From an uncultured Verrucomicrobiales bacterium (GTDB lineage: Bacteria; Verrucomicrobiota; Verrucomicrobiia; Verrucomicrobiales; Akkermansiaceae): a stretch of DNA of 44,014 nucleotides. The translations under genes were made by a program, and so were the position numbers. The notes beneath the pieces were generated by a model. That model searched no databases and had not been told where the DNA came from. It saw only the letters and a program-made list of their open reading frames with translations. Position 1 is the stretch's first letter, and each line of letters begins with the position of its first letter. This document shows, piece by piece, positions 28,984 through 36,866 of the stretch. Where the stretch lies: positions 1 to 44,014 of the forward strand of contig CALGJQ010000015.1 of assembly GCA_937928545.1 (NCBI GenBank). Reading direction: 5' to 3'.

Positions 28984-30147
28984 TTACTCCGGCTTCCAAT
29001 ACCCCGGAGCCCATCTGATCCCCTGCGGCGGAATCCGATCCCGCGCCAGCTTCCCATCTACCAAGCGAAACACCTGCCCCTGCGGCGTCTTTCCCGGTCT
29101 CGATCCCTGCGTATATCGCCCCTCCCCCCAATGCTTCCCGAGCACCAGTAGATCAAATTTCGTCAGCACGCCGGCTTGAATCGCTAGCTCACCCGAAATC
29201 TCACCTTCATAGCCCAATCCACCATCAGCAGAATCGATCAAAAATCCCCCCTTCACCTTCCCTTTCCCATCCACCGCCAAGGCCCACTCTTTAATCTCCT
29301 CCTTCTTCCAATCCCGAGGCTCCCCCCGCGTATTATCTCTCAGATAAAATTTCGCAATTCGCAGTCCCAGCCACTCCGGAATTTCGCCCCCGCCATCGGC
29401 GATCAGCTTTCCCAATTTCTCCACCTCAGACTTCTTCAACCAGAGATGATCCACCGCTGCCTGATTCCCGACCTTCCCCTTTTCAAGTTTCTGTAAGCGC
29501 CCCTCCCTCTCCTCCAATGAACGGGTAAACACCTTCACAATTTGAGCCCCTTCCGGAAACTCTGGGCTGAAATCCCGATCACTCTCACCCTTCTCTTGAA
29601 CCTCACCCTTCTTCTCAGCTTCGGACAATTCACCCCACTTTTTCAAAGCCTCTTTCATCATCTCGATCCGCTTCTCAGGCCCGCGATTATTATTGTAGCC
29701 TAGCAACTTCCCCTGCGCCGTTAGCACATAGTGACCTTGCTGAGTCCCCTTCGGATCACGAGGGCCCTGACTTGCCACTTTCCAAAAAAACTTCCCCGTC
29801 GCATCCTTCCGCCGACGGTTATACCAATCATCTCCAGCCACCGCCACGAACTCCTCATTGAGTAACTTCTGCACTTCCTCATTCGCAAAGACCAACAACC
29901 TGTCAGTCACCCCATTGTTTCAAACACAACCCAGCGGATGCCCATCCATCTCCCAAAGATAAATCGGCTTCCCCTCCTTCGCCGCCACTTTCCGAGCTTC
30001 CCAAAGATCCGTCTTCCAAGCAATTTTCTGCCATCTCAATTCATCTTCCGAAGGTAAGATCTCTTTCATTAAGCCTGTTTGAATCTCTTCGCTACAAAGC
30101 TTACCCAACAAGCTAAGAAGTGGCACCAGAACTAAAAATAGTCTCAT
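28984..30147 (-). CDS. Exported thioredoxin-like protein, candidate selenoprotein (in-frame UGA = Sec76)
   Basis: Read through one UGA (29920-29922) this is a single 387-residue protein; both parts are in the same frame, with no stop between 29919 and 28984. Residues 1-19 are a signal peptide (MRLFLVLVPLLSLLGKLCS). Residues 40-115 have the Thioredoxin_7-like pattern: ARKVAAKEGKPIYLWEM, then HPLGCV, Sec76, NNG, then VFANEEVQKLLNEEFVAVAGD. In relatives with this fold a redox CxxC sits where the Cys74-Val-Sec76 group is here. A hairpin resembling a bacterial SECIS begins 11 bases after the UGA. The rest is charged, with no motif I recognise. Without read-through, the products would be a 75-residue exported peptide and a GTG-started 308-residue protein lacking a signal, which makes less sense. 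A plain nonsense mutation is the alternative. The gene lies 23 bases downstream of the DinB-like gene. Confidence 0.72.
29890..29908 (-). promoter_or_regulatory. Putative bacterial SECIS hairpin
   Basis: In the message, GACUGACAGGUUGUUGGUC folds into an 8-bp stem (two G-U pairs) with a GGU loop. The loop begins 20 bases after the UGA at 29922-29920, within the usual distance for SelB-bound hairpins. The apical CAGGU resembles the tip of the E. coli fdhF element, where loop G and U contact SelB. Confidence 0.65.
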
Positions 30148-30170
30148 CCTCGGAGCCTATCTCAGAATCT

Positions 30171-30764
30171 TTAAGCCTTCAAACCCTCAATTATTTTCTC
30201 AATCTGGATCCGGTGGATCCGCATGTGAATCGCACTCAAAGAATGCCACCTCTTGGCATTAAAAGGGCCAAACCAAGGATGATCATGAGTAAGCTCAGTA
30301 TCTAGATCTTCGACTCCTGCGACCGCCTTTGTCAAAAGTTCTGCCGATTTTTGAAAAGCCACGAGTGACTCCAATCCACTTTCTGGATCTGGCTTCACAT
30401 CCTTAATTTTCACAATCACCTCAGGTTTTTCTCCACGGCTAAGCTTACGAATCACCCCCATGATTGAGCTATTCACAATATGAAGGTGGTGAAGCGTCAT
30501 GTGAACGGACCAATGACGACTACTATCTTCAATCCCCCTAATTCGATCAATCAAGACCCGCTTTGAGCCTTCATCTTCACTCAATGAAGCCACAAGAGTG
30601 TTGATCTTCACTAACTCGCTCTTGAAGAGCTTCGAAAAACTCTCGCGTGAGACAAATCTCAAAATCAATGGAACAACCTTGCCCATAATAAAACGCTCTG
30701 TCGCTGGGAGACCAGCTCCTGGAGCTTCTAGCTGCACATCTTCTCGCTCGGTAATCACTTGCAA
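30171..30764 (-). CDS. DinB-like/DUF1569 metal-binding protein
   Basis: Up to 197 residues. The DinB four-helix-bundle pattern is clear: His in HWSVHMTLHHLHIV (about 83-96), the end motif HPWFGPFNAKRWHSLSAIHMRIHRIQIEKI (from about 160, in two parts) with three spaced His, typical of DUF1569. Members bind a divalent metal and some act as thiol-dependent S-transferases; the substrate here is unknown. The start is uncertain: TTG at 30764 gives the full length, but that codon sits inside a 15-bp palindrome, so ATG 30686 is also possible. It is divergent from an HxlR regulator, which probably controls it, and 23 bases upstream of the candidate selenoprotein gene. Confidence 0.8.
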   Translation of the reverse strand: MQVITEREDVQLEAPGAGLPATERFIMGKVVPLILRFVSRESFSKLFKSELVKINTLVASLSEDEGSKRVLIDRIRGIEDSSRHWSVHMTLHHLHIVNSSIMGVIRKLSRGEKPEVIVKIKDVKPDPESGLESLVAFQKSAELLTKAVAGVEDLDTELTHDHPWFGPFNAKRWHSLSAIHMRIHRIQIEKIIEGLKA

Positions 30765-30769
30765 AGTGA
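30755..30769. promoter_or_regulatory. 15-bp palindrome between DinB-like gene and HxlR regulator
   Basis: TCACTT-GCA-AAGTGA is a perfect inverted repeat. A second TTGCAA core at 30788-30793 (within TTGCAAGT) lies about three helix turns away. Position between divergent genes fits a binding site for the HxlR protein encoded next door. Confidence 0.55.
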
Positions 30770-30818
30770 AAGTAATTTAGTTGTGGATTGCAAGTAATAA
30801 TCTGAGATCCTTTTCATC

Positions 30819-31178
30819 ATGTCCCTTTCAAGTAATGACAATGACTGGCGATCACCCTGTCCCGTGGCCCGTATCCTCGACATCCTTGGCGATAAATGGT
30901 CAATGCTTGTCATCCGTGATCTCATGCTTGGAAAAACTCGCTTTAAAGAATTCATTTCTTCCCCAGAAAGAATCCCAACAAACATCCTAACAGATCGACT
31001 CAATCGTTTTCTCATTCACGGGATCGTAGAAAAGGTCCCCATATCAGAAGGAGGAAAACGCTTCGCCTACCAACTCACGAAAAAGGGGAATGCTCTCCGC
31101 CCTATCTTGAAAGCCATGGTGAACTGGGGCCTTAAATATGAGGAAGGCACGCGAATCGGGATAAAAACACAGAAGTAA
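30819..31178 (+). CDS. HxlR-family winged-helix transcriptional regulator
   Basis: A 119-residue protein with the whole HxlR pattern: SPCPVARILDILGDKWSMLVI (12-32, in two parts) with the conserved Cys14, then RDLMLGKTRFKEF (33-45), ILTDRLNRFLIHGIVEKVP and LTKKGNALRPIL. In this family the N-terminal Cys often senses reactive electrophiles or oxidants (YodB, HypR, QorR types), and the dimer binds palindromes near divergent genes. The gene is divergent from the DinB-like gene with a palindrome in between, so regulation of that gene (and possibly itself) is likely. Thiol stress would fit both the DinB-like enzyme and the thioredoxin-like neighbour; this link is inferred. Confidence 0.92.
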   Translation: MSLSSNDNDWRSPCPVARILDILGDKWSMLVIRDLMLGKTRFKEFISSPERIPTNILTDRLNRFLIHGIVEKVPISEGGKRFAYQLTKKGNALRPILKAMVNWGLKYEEGTRIGIKTQK

Positions 31179-31184
31179 TTGTGT

Positions 31185-32003
31185 TCAACTTTCACCACAC
31201 GGTCTCTTCAAAAAAAACTGTTCGATCACCCCTGCACCTAGCCCCCCACAAAAAGGCCCAATGAGATAAACCAGCCACCACCCCTGGCCGTTCGTCGCAA
31301 AAGGAACCTCTCCCCAACCTGCCATCGCCGAAAAAATCCGCGGCCCAAAATCGCGCGCCGGATTAAATCCTCCCTGCGTCATCGGTGCTAAAAGCACGAT
31401 CAACACCGACACCGTTCCCCCGATCAAGAAGGGCAGAAAACGCGCCACCCATCGACTCTTCGACTGCGTCAGAACAAAAATCACCAAGACCAACACCGCC
31501 GTTCCGCCTGCTTCCACCAAAAAAGCCTTTCCCAAACTCATCGAGGCCATCGCGTCCTCACTCAACGGCTTCCCACCCGGGTTCGGAAAATACTCCCCAT
31601 AAACCATCGCCGAAGCCTCACTCCCCGCCTCCCCTCGGACAATTCCACCCTCCTTTTCAAAGTCCCCAATCGCCCCTCCAAAAATGACATGCAAAAGCGC
31701 CGCCGCACAAAAAGCACCCATCAGCTGACATCCAAAATACCCAATCACTTTCCTCTTCTCAAAACCCCGAAAAACCGCCAACGCCAAAGTCACCGCCGGA
31801 TTCAAATGCGCCCCGCTCATTGAGGCCGTGGCATAAATCGCCAACGCAATCCCCAGACCCCAAACCAGCGCCACTTGCACCAAACTCAACTCCACCCCCG
31901 TCACCACCGCGACACACACACTCCCACATCCAAAGAAGACCAACAAAAAGGTCCCTAAAAATTCCCCCATCACCCATGCCGGCAGCTTCACTCCTGAATC
32001 CAA
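31185..32003 (-). CDS. Aquaglyceroporin (MIP family, GlpF-like)
   Basis: Up to 272 residues with six hydrophobic helices and two half-helices carrying the NPA signatures: GAHLNPAVTLAL (64-75) and GGFNPARDFGPR. The Asp after the second NPAR is typical of glycerol facilitators rather than strict water channels, so uptake of glycerol or similar small solutes is likely. The start is uncertain: TTG at 32003, GTG 31991 and ATG 31970 are all in frame; AGGAG lies at 31991-31995 but is 20 bases before the ATG. It converges with the HxlR gene with a 6-base gap. No glycerol kinase is nearby. Confidence 0.9.
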   Translation of the reverse strand: MDSGVKLPAWVMGEFLGTFLLVFFGCGSVCVAVVTGVELSLVQVALVWGLGIALAIYATASMSGAHLNPAVTLALAVFRGFEKRKVIGYFGCQLMGAFCAAALLHVIFGGAIGDFEKEGGIVRGEAGSEASAMVYGEYFPNPGGKPLSEDAMASMSLGKAFLVEAGGTAVLVLVIFVLTQSKSRWVARFLPFLIGGTVSVLIVLLAPMTQGGFNPARDFGPRIFSAMAGWGEVPFATNGQGWWLVYLIGPFCGGLGAGVIEQFFLKRPCGES

Positions 32004-32036
32004 GTCCCGACTGAAGCAACTTGCCAGACCATTTTT

Positions 32037-32116
32037 AATATGGAGCGCGCGGCTTCCAGCCCGCTTACCCCCTCTCCTCCTTTTCCCAAGCGGGCTGAAA
32101 GCCCACTCTCCATATT
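32037..32116. repeat. REP-like inverted repeat, copy 2
   Basis: AATATGGAGCG at 32037-32047 and CTCCATATT at 32108-32116 form the outer arms. Inside, CAGCCCGCTT and AAGCGGGCTG pair across a pyrimidine-rich spacer. It resembles the repeat at 28921-28983 (GGAG, then CTGCCCGCT/AGCGGGCA) but the arms differ in detail. It lies upstream of two divergent genes. Confidence 0.7.
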
Positions 32117-32161
32117 CCCCTCCGACTTGCCAGATGCCCTGCCCAAGCCCAAGCTCATTGT

Positions 32162-32521
32162 ATGTCCAATCTCAACGTCCTCGGCGAGGAACTTGCCACC
32201 TGCTCCACCTCACCCATGACCGGCTTCTTCCGCGATGGTTGCTGCCGGACCGGCGCGGGCGATCGCGGCCTCCACTGCGTCTGCGCCGTCCTCACTGAAG
32301 AATTTTTAACCTTCAGCAAGAACCAAGGCAACGACCTGATCACCCCACGCCCCGAGTTCTCCTTCCCCGGCCTCAAGCCTGGCGACCAATGGTGCCTCTG
32401 CGTCCTCCGCTGGAAGGAAGCCTTCGACCACGACTGCGCGCCCAAGGTGGATCTCAATGCCACCTCCGTCGTTTCTCTCGAATTCGTAGACCTCGAGGAT
32501 CTTAAAAAACATTCGATATGA
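32162..32521 (+). CDS. DUF2237 family protein
   Basis: A 119-residue protein matching DUF2237 over its full length: NVLGEELATCS at the start, PMTGFFRDGCCRTG (18-31), GNDLITPRP, FPGLKPGDQWCLCVLRW (68-84) and a C-terminal LEFVDLEDLKK. Several Cys are conserved in the family and a metal or redox role has been guessed, but no reaction is known. It overlaps the uracil-DNA glycosylase gene by four bases (ATGA), so the two are probably made together. No signal peptide is seen. Confidence 0.9.
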   Translation: MSNLNVLGEELATCSTSPMTGFFRDGCCRTGAGDRGLHCVCAVLTEEFLTFSKNQGNDLITPRPEFSFPGLKPGDQWCLCVLRWKEAFDHDCAPKVDLNATSVVSLEFVDLEDLKKHSI

Positions 32522-33228
32522 GCAAGCCCCTCATCCAAGCGGCCGATGAGCTCCGTAAGCAACTCCACGGCCTCAAATTCCCCGACCCCGTCGCCTGCAC
32601 CTATAACCCGCTCGACTACGCCTGGGATCGCCACTGCGATTACCTCACCCGCTTCGGCAAAGGCAAAAAGAAGGTCCTCTTTCTTGGAATGAATCCCGGC
32701 CCCTACGGCATGGCCCAAACCGGAGTTCCCTTTGGCGAAATCCCCCACGTCCGCGACTGGATGGGAATTTCTGGCCCCATCAACAAGCCCGAACCCGAGC
32801 ATAAAAAACGTCCCGTCACCGGCTTCGATTGTGAACGCTCTGAGGTCTCCGGTCGACGCCTCTGGGGACTCTTCGCCGAACTCTTCGACTCAGCCGATCA
32901 TTTCTTCGAGCATCACTTCGTCACCAACTTCTGCCCCCTCGTTTGGATGAAAGACACCGGAGCCAACATCACTCCCGACAAGCTCCCTCGCGACTGCATG
33001 GAACCCGTCGAGAAGGCCTGCCTAGCACACCTCGCCCGCGTCATCGAAGTCCTCCAACCCGCCAAACTCATCGGCGTTGGAGCCTTCGCCGAGAAGCAAC
33101 TCGCCGCCGTGAAAAATGACTCCCAGGAGCTCGGAAAAATCCTCCATCCTTCCCCAGCCTCACCAGCCGCCAACCGCGACTTCGCCGGCACCGCTACTCG
33201 TCAACTCGGCGAGCTAGGGGTCATTTAA
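32518..33228 (+). CDS. SMUG1-like uracil-DNA glycosylase
   Basis: A 236-residue protein closely resembling animal SMUG1. Motif 1 is GMNPGPYGMAQTGVPFG (57-73), with Asn59 expected to activate water. VRDWMGI, EHKKRPVTGFDCERSEVSGRRLWG (94-117, in two parts) and VTNFCPL follow. Motif 2 is HPSPASPAAN (210-219) with His210. SMUG1 removes uracil and 5-hydroxymethyluracil from DNA in base excision repair; it is common in animals and found in scattered bacteria. The start overlaps the preceding gene by four bases, and its end overlaps the convergent spermidine-synthase-like gene by four bases. Identification is confident from the motifs. Confidence 0.93.
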   Translation: MSKPLIQAADELRKQLHGLKFPDPVACTYNPLDYAWDRHCDYLTRFGKGKKKVLFLGMNPGPYGMAQTGVPFGEIPHVRDWMGISGPINKPEPEHKKRPVTGFDCERSEVSGRRLWGLFAELFDSADHFFEHHFVTNFCPLVWMKDTGANITPDKLPRDCMEPVEKACLAHLARVIEVLQPAKLIGVGAFAEKQLAAVKNDSQELGKILHPSPASPAANRDFAGTATRQLGELGVI

Positions 33229-33926
33229 CGACGCCTCGCCAGCAAGATGCAATGCCGCATCTGCTTCGATTTCTCATGCGGCTTGGAGGCTTGCTCCTCG
33301 ACTTGAAAACCGCATTTTATAAGAAGCTTTTTGAACTTCGGCGCAGGCTCAGAAAGCCAGTAAGCAACACAGCCTTTCGGCGTGATGACTTGGCGCAACT
33401 TATCCAAAAAGCCCGGCGAATAAAGACGGGCATTCCCAGACGTGATGAGATCATCGGGCGTATTATCAATGTCGAGTAAGAGCGCATCGTAGTGCCCCTT
33501 CTTTTGCTCGGAGACGATGTTGTAGAGATCACCTTGGATAATCTTAGTCCGAGGGTCATCTAACAGAGGTCCGTTGTGCTCCACGAGGAAGGTCTTATTC
33601 CACTCGATCAGCGGAGGCATGAGCTCCGCGACATCCACCGTCGCCGGACTCCCAACCAACTCCAAAGTCCGCTTTAAGGTAAAGCCCAGACCCAGTCCTC
33701 CGATCAAGACCTTCGGATGAGGCGGGCGAGATCCTTTACCCTCCTTCAAGGCATGACATCCCACATCGGCGAGCATTTGCTCCGAGTATGTGAGCGAGGT
33801 GCTCATGAGTTCGAAGCCGTTATACTTGAGGTAGATTTTCCCGTCGTGTTTATGAAGAGAGTAGTGCGTGCCATCAGGCATGGTGGACTCCGCAAGCTTC
33901 AAGTAAGGCTTCATACGCCTGACCAT
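33225..33926 (-). CDS. Spermidine-synthase-like methyltransferase-fold protein
   Basis: A 233-residue protein with the spermine/spermidine synthase type of Rossmann fold: VLIGGLGLGFTLKRTLEL (73-90), the acidic residue Glu101 in VDVAELMP, and a YDALLLDIDNTPDDL segment. The N-terminal part is short and lacks the usual polyamine-binding beta domain, so it may not make polyamines. Many bacterial genomes carry such short paralogs of unknown substrate. Two ATGs (33926 and 33914) are possible starts. It lies 25 bases after the DEAD-box helicase gene stop on the same strand, so the two may be co-transcribed. Confidence 0.8.
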   Translation of the reverse strand: MVRRMKPYLKLAESTMPDGTHYSLHKHDGKIYLKYNGFELMSTSLTYSEQMLADVGCHALKEGKGSRPPHPKVLIGGLGLGFTLKRTLELVGSPATVDVAELMPPLIEWNKTFLVEHNGPLLDDPRTKIIQGDLYNIVSEQKKGHYDALLLDIDNTPDDLITSGNARLYSPGFLDKLRQVITPKGCVAYWLSEPAPKFKKLLIKCGFQVEEQASKPHEKSKQMRHCILLARRR

Positions 33927-33951
33927 GACTCATTCCTCGCGATCCCAAAAC

Positions 33952-35073
33952 CTAATATCCGTGCAAATTCACCTCACTCCCATCGAGTAGCTCGACGCGT
34001 TTCCCCATCTTCTTTTGGATGACCTTAAAGTGATGACGCTCCTCCGGCGTGATCAACGAAATCGCCTCTCCCGGACTGTCCGCTCGACCGGTGCGCCCGA
34101 TGCGATGCACGTAGTCCTTCGGCGATCGCGGAAGCTCATAATTGATCACACAAGGGAGTTCTTGAATATCGATCCCTCGCGAAAGCAGATCCGTCGCCAC
34201 CAACACGCGGACTTCACCCGAGTGAAAAGCCGCCAGTGATTCCCGCCGACCACCTTGACTCATTTTCGAATGAATCAGCGCCGCCGAAATGCCATTTTTC
34301 GTCAACTTATTAAGAACGCGATCTCCACTCAGGGTCGATGACACAAAAACGAGGACCTGCTTCAACTCACCATGCTTAATCAAGTAGCGCAAAAAAGGCC
34401 CCTTCCGCTCATCGGTCACCGAATAAGCAATTTGATGAATGAGTGTCTCTTCCTCCTCATTACTTTCGATCTCGATCACCACTGGCTCGCGAAGTTGATC
34501 ACTCAAAACCTGACTTGCCGTCGCAGAAAAGAGCAAGGTCTGCCGCTTTTGCGGAAGCAGGGCTAAGAGTTCTTCGATCTCATTCTGAAAACCGAGATTC
34601 AGCATCTTATCCGCCTCATCCAGCACCAAGGTCCCCACCGCCGACAAAGTCAGCGCGTTCTTTCGGAGGAGATCGAGAAGACGCCCCGGCGTCGCCACGA
34701 GCAAGTCCACCCGCCCTAGATCCTGCATTTGTCGATTAATCGATACCCCACCAAACACGGCCCGGCATCTCAGCGGAGAATCCAAGCCTCCCAACAACTT
34801 CCGCGCGACGTGATGAACCTGATCCGCCAGCTCACGAGTCGGCACTAGGACCAAAACTGAAGGCTCCCGATGCTTCGCCACGGCCTGCTCACTCAATCTT
34901 TGAAAAATCGGTAAAAGATATCCCGCAGTCTTTCCCGAACCCGTCTTCGCAATCCCCAAAACGTCTCGTCCTTGTAAAACTGCCGGAATCGCCTCTCGCT
35001 GAATCGAGGTTGGCTCGGTAAATCCGCAGGCCTCGATCAACGAAGGAGAAAGCTCAAGATCAGCAAAGGACAT
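33952..35073 (-). CDS. DEAD-box RNA helicase (RhlE-like)
   Basis: A 373-residue minimal DEAD-box protein. Q motif around 18-25 (FTEPTSIQ), Walker A AKTGSGKT (42-49), DEAD at 152-155, SAT at 183-185, and motifs V-VI (TDLLSRGIDIQ, HRIGRTGRAD). It lacks the long basic C-terminal tail of many RhlE proteins, ending soon after motif VI. These enzymes unwind short RNA duplexes during ribosome assembly or RNA decay, often under cold conditions. It is divergent from the fatty acid desaturase gene with a 138-base gap. Confidence 0.93.
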   Translation of the reverse strand: MSFADLELSPSLIEACGFTEPTSIQREAIPAVLQGRDVLGIAKTGSGKTAGYLLPIFQRLSEQAVAKHREPSVLVLVPTRELADQVHHVARKLLGGLDSPLRCRAVFGGVSINRQMQDLGRVDLLVATPGRLLDLLRKNALTLSAVGTLVLDEADKMLNLGFQNEIEELLALLPQKRQTLLFSATASQVLSDQLREPVVIEIESNEEEETLIHQIAYSVTDERKGPFLRYLIKHGELKQVLVFVSSTLSGDRVLNKLTKNGISAALIHSKMSQGGRRESLAAFHSGEVRVLVATDLLSRGIDIQELPCVINYELPRSPKDYVHRIGRTGRADSPGEAISLITPEERHHFKVIQKKMGKRVELLDGSEVNLHGY

Positions 35074-35211
35074 GTCCTTCCCTTCTTATGAGACCATAGA
35101 CGAATAGCAAGATCCGACCCTTGACCCTCATCAGAACTTCATAAAAACCATGCTCTGACTTGACGAAGAAGAAATCGGCAACAAGGTGCCCTCTTCCCTA
35201 GCCAATCCTTC

Positions 35212-36237
35212 ATGTCCATTTCCCCCCAACTTAAAGACAAGGCCCTCCCCACGGTCAAAGAATGGAAAACAATTGTCGCCCCTCACACGCAACCTTCTAC
35301 CAAGAAGGCCACGTGGCAGGTCATCAATTCCTTAGGCGCCTACGTGGCCCTCTGGGTTGCGATGTATTTCACCCTTTCCATCTCTTACTGGCTCACTTTC
35401 GCTCTCGCTGCCATCGCAGGCGGCATCTTAGTCCGAGTCTTCATCATCTTTCACGATTGCGGGCATGGATCCTTCTTTAAATCAAAGCGCGCCAATACCA
35501 TCACCGGCTTCATCTCCGGCGTCCTAACCTTCACCCCCTACCATCACTGGAGTTGGGAACATGCGGTCCACCACAGTGCCTCTGGCGACCTTGACCGAAG
35601 AGGCACCGGTGATGTCTGGACCATGACTGTGGAGGAATACCTCTCCTCTTCATTTTGGAAACGCTTCGTCTACCGCACCATTAGGAACCCCTTCGTTTTA
35701 TTCATCTTTGCCCCTCCCTTCCTCTTCATCATTCGGGAGCGCTTCTCTTCGACCGGCGCTAAGCCGCGCGATCGACGCTCCGTCTACTGGACTAATTTTT
35801 CCCTCATCGCTCTCGCTGCCGCTCTCATCGTGATCTACGGCTTGGTTCCCTACCTTCTTATTCAACTGACCACCATGCTGGTCGCCTCGATCTCAGGAGT
35901 CTGGCTCTTTTACGTGCAGCATCAATTCGAAGGCGTCTATTGGGAACGCAAAGACGACTGGGACTTCACCGCCGCCGCCCTAGAAGGTAGTTCATTTTAC
36001 AAACTCCCCAAAGTCCTCCAGTGGTTCTCCGGAAACATCGGATATCACCATATTCACCACCTCAGTTCGCGCATCCCGAACTACAACCTCGAGAAGTGTC
36101 ACAACTCACACGAGATCTTCAAAAGCATCGAGCCCGTCACCTTCAGAAAAGGCTTCCAATCACTCGGCTTCCGCCTCTGGGATGAAGAACAGCGCAAACT
36201 CGTGGGCTTTAAAAACATCCGCAAGAAAGCCTCCTAA
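35212..36237 (+). CDS. Membrane fatty acid desaturase
   Basis: A 341-residue membrane protein with all three histidine boxes of the di-iron desaturases: HDCGH (81-85), HAVHH (117-121) and HHIHH (279-283). Hydrophobic helices lie at about 39-58, 62-80, 158-174 and 195-230. The spacing of the boxes and the GHGSFF and WEHAVHHSASGDLDRRG segments fit acyl-lipid (delta-12/omega-6 type) desaturases, but the position of the new double bond cannot be told from sequence. It would adjust membrane fluidity. The divergent DEAD-box helicase suggests a possible shared cold response, which is inference. Confidence 0.92.
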   Translation: MSISPQLKDKALPTVKEWKTIVAPHTQPSTKKATWQVINSLGAYVALWVAMYFTLSISYWLTFALAAIAGGILVRVFIIFHDCGHGSFFKSKRANTITGFISGVLTFTPYHHWSWEHAVHHSASGDLDRRGTGDVWTMTVEEYLSSSFWKRFVYRTIRNPFVLFIFAPPFLFIIRERFSSTGAKPRDRRSVYWTNFSLIALAAALIVIYGLVPYLLIQLTTMLVASISGVWLFYVQHQFEGVYWERKDDWDFTAAALEGSSFYKLPKVLQWFSGNIGYHHIHHLSSRIPNYNLEKCHNSHEIFKSIEPVTFRKGFQSLGFRLWDEEQRKLVGFKNIRKKAS

Positions 36238-36241
36238 AGCA

Positions 36242-36829
36242 TCACGCTCCAAACTTCAGCGCGATCCCCGTCGGCTGCACCACCATCCCGCTCAGAAAGC
36301 GGCTCGCGAGCGAAGGGTCCAGCGTATGAATCGGACGTTTGTCCAATAGTCCCGGCCCAAACATGTTCACCAACTGGCGGAAGGGATCCATTAAGGTGGA
36401 CGAAAAGTGATCGATCTCGAGCTTCTCCAAGACCGGCTCCTTCAAATAGATTCCACGAGTCTCACGATCGTAACGTAAGCCACACGCGAGCTGACAAGTC
36501 CCTCCTGAGCTCATCCCAGCCATCTGCTCGAGCGCGGGAATCCCCGATAGCTGACCCAATCGCGAGCCCACCATCATTCCGGTCGTTAAGCCAATGCGGA
36601 CCTTATTTTGATCAGGCACCATCGAGAAAACCGGATTGGACAGCATCAGCTGCCCCACATCTTGGTAACCCCTCCGGAAAGGAAAGTGCGGTTTTAGCTT
36701 CGCCGCAATGTGAGTCGTCGGAATGAAAAACTGCGAAAGCAGCGCAATATCAGAAACCGTCTGACAAGCAGGCAGCGCGAGCGCAGGTGAAAATAAAGCG
36801 GCTTTACGGAGGATCTCTCTTCGATTCAT
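36242..36829 (-). CDS. YceB/DUF1439-like exported lipoprotein
   Basis: A 195-residue protein. The N-terminus has twin arginines (MNRREILRKAALF) and a possible lipobox ending LPAC, with Cys22. The Pro before Ala is unusual for a lipobox. The rest resembles DUF1439/YceB in layout: a PVFSMVPDQNKVRIGL strand pair in the middle and a LIDHF-like amphipathic segment (LEIDHF) later. The family is thought to bind lipids in the periplasm (a LEA-like fold). It converges with the desaturase gene with a 4-base gap and lies 37 bases after the isomerase-like gene on the same strand. The assignment is moderate. Confidence 0.65.
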   Translation of the reverse strand: MNRREILRKAALFSPALALPACQTVSDIALLSQFFIPTTHIAAKLKPHFPFRRGYQDVGQLMLSNPVFSMVPDQNKVRIGLTTGMMVGSRLGQLSGIPALEQMAGMSSGGTCQLACGLRYDRETRGIYLKEPVLEKLEIDHFSSTLMDPFRQLVNMFGPGLLDKRPIHTLDPSLASRFLSGMVVQPTGIALKFGA

Positions 36830-36866
36830 AAAGGAAACTTAAGCAGACTTTCCGAAAAAAGCGAAC

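Noticed and set aside
29908..29910. GTG at 29908-29910 as the start of a separate 308-residue gene
   Set aside because: It lacks a ribosome binding site and a signal peptide, begins in the middle of a thioredoxin-like domain, and is in the same frame as the exported 75-residue part; reading through the UGA explains both.
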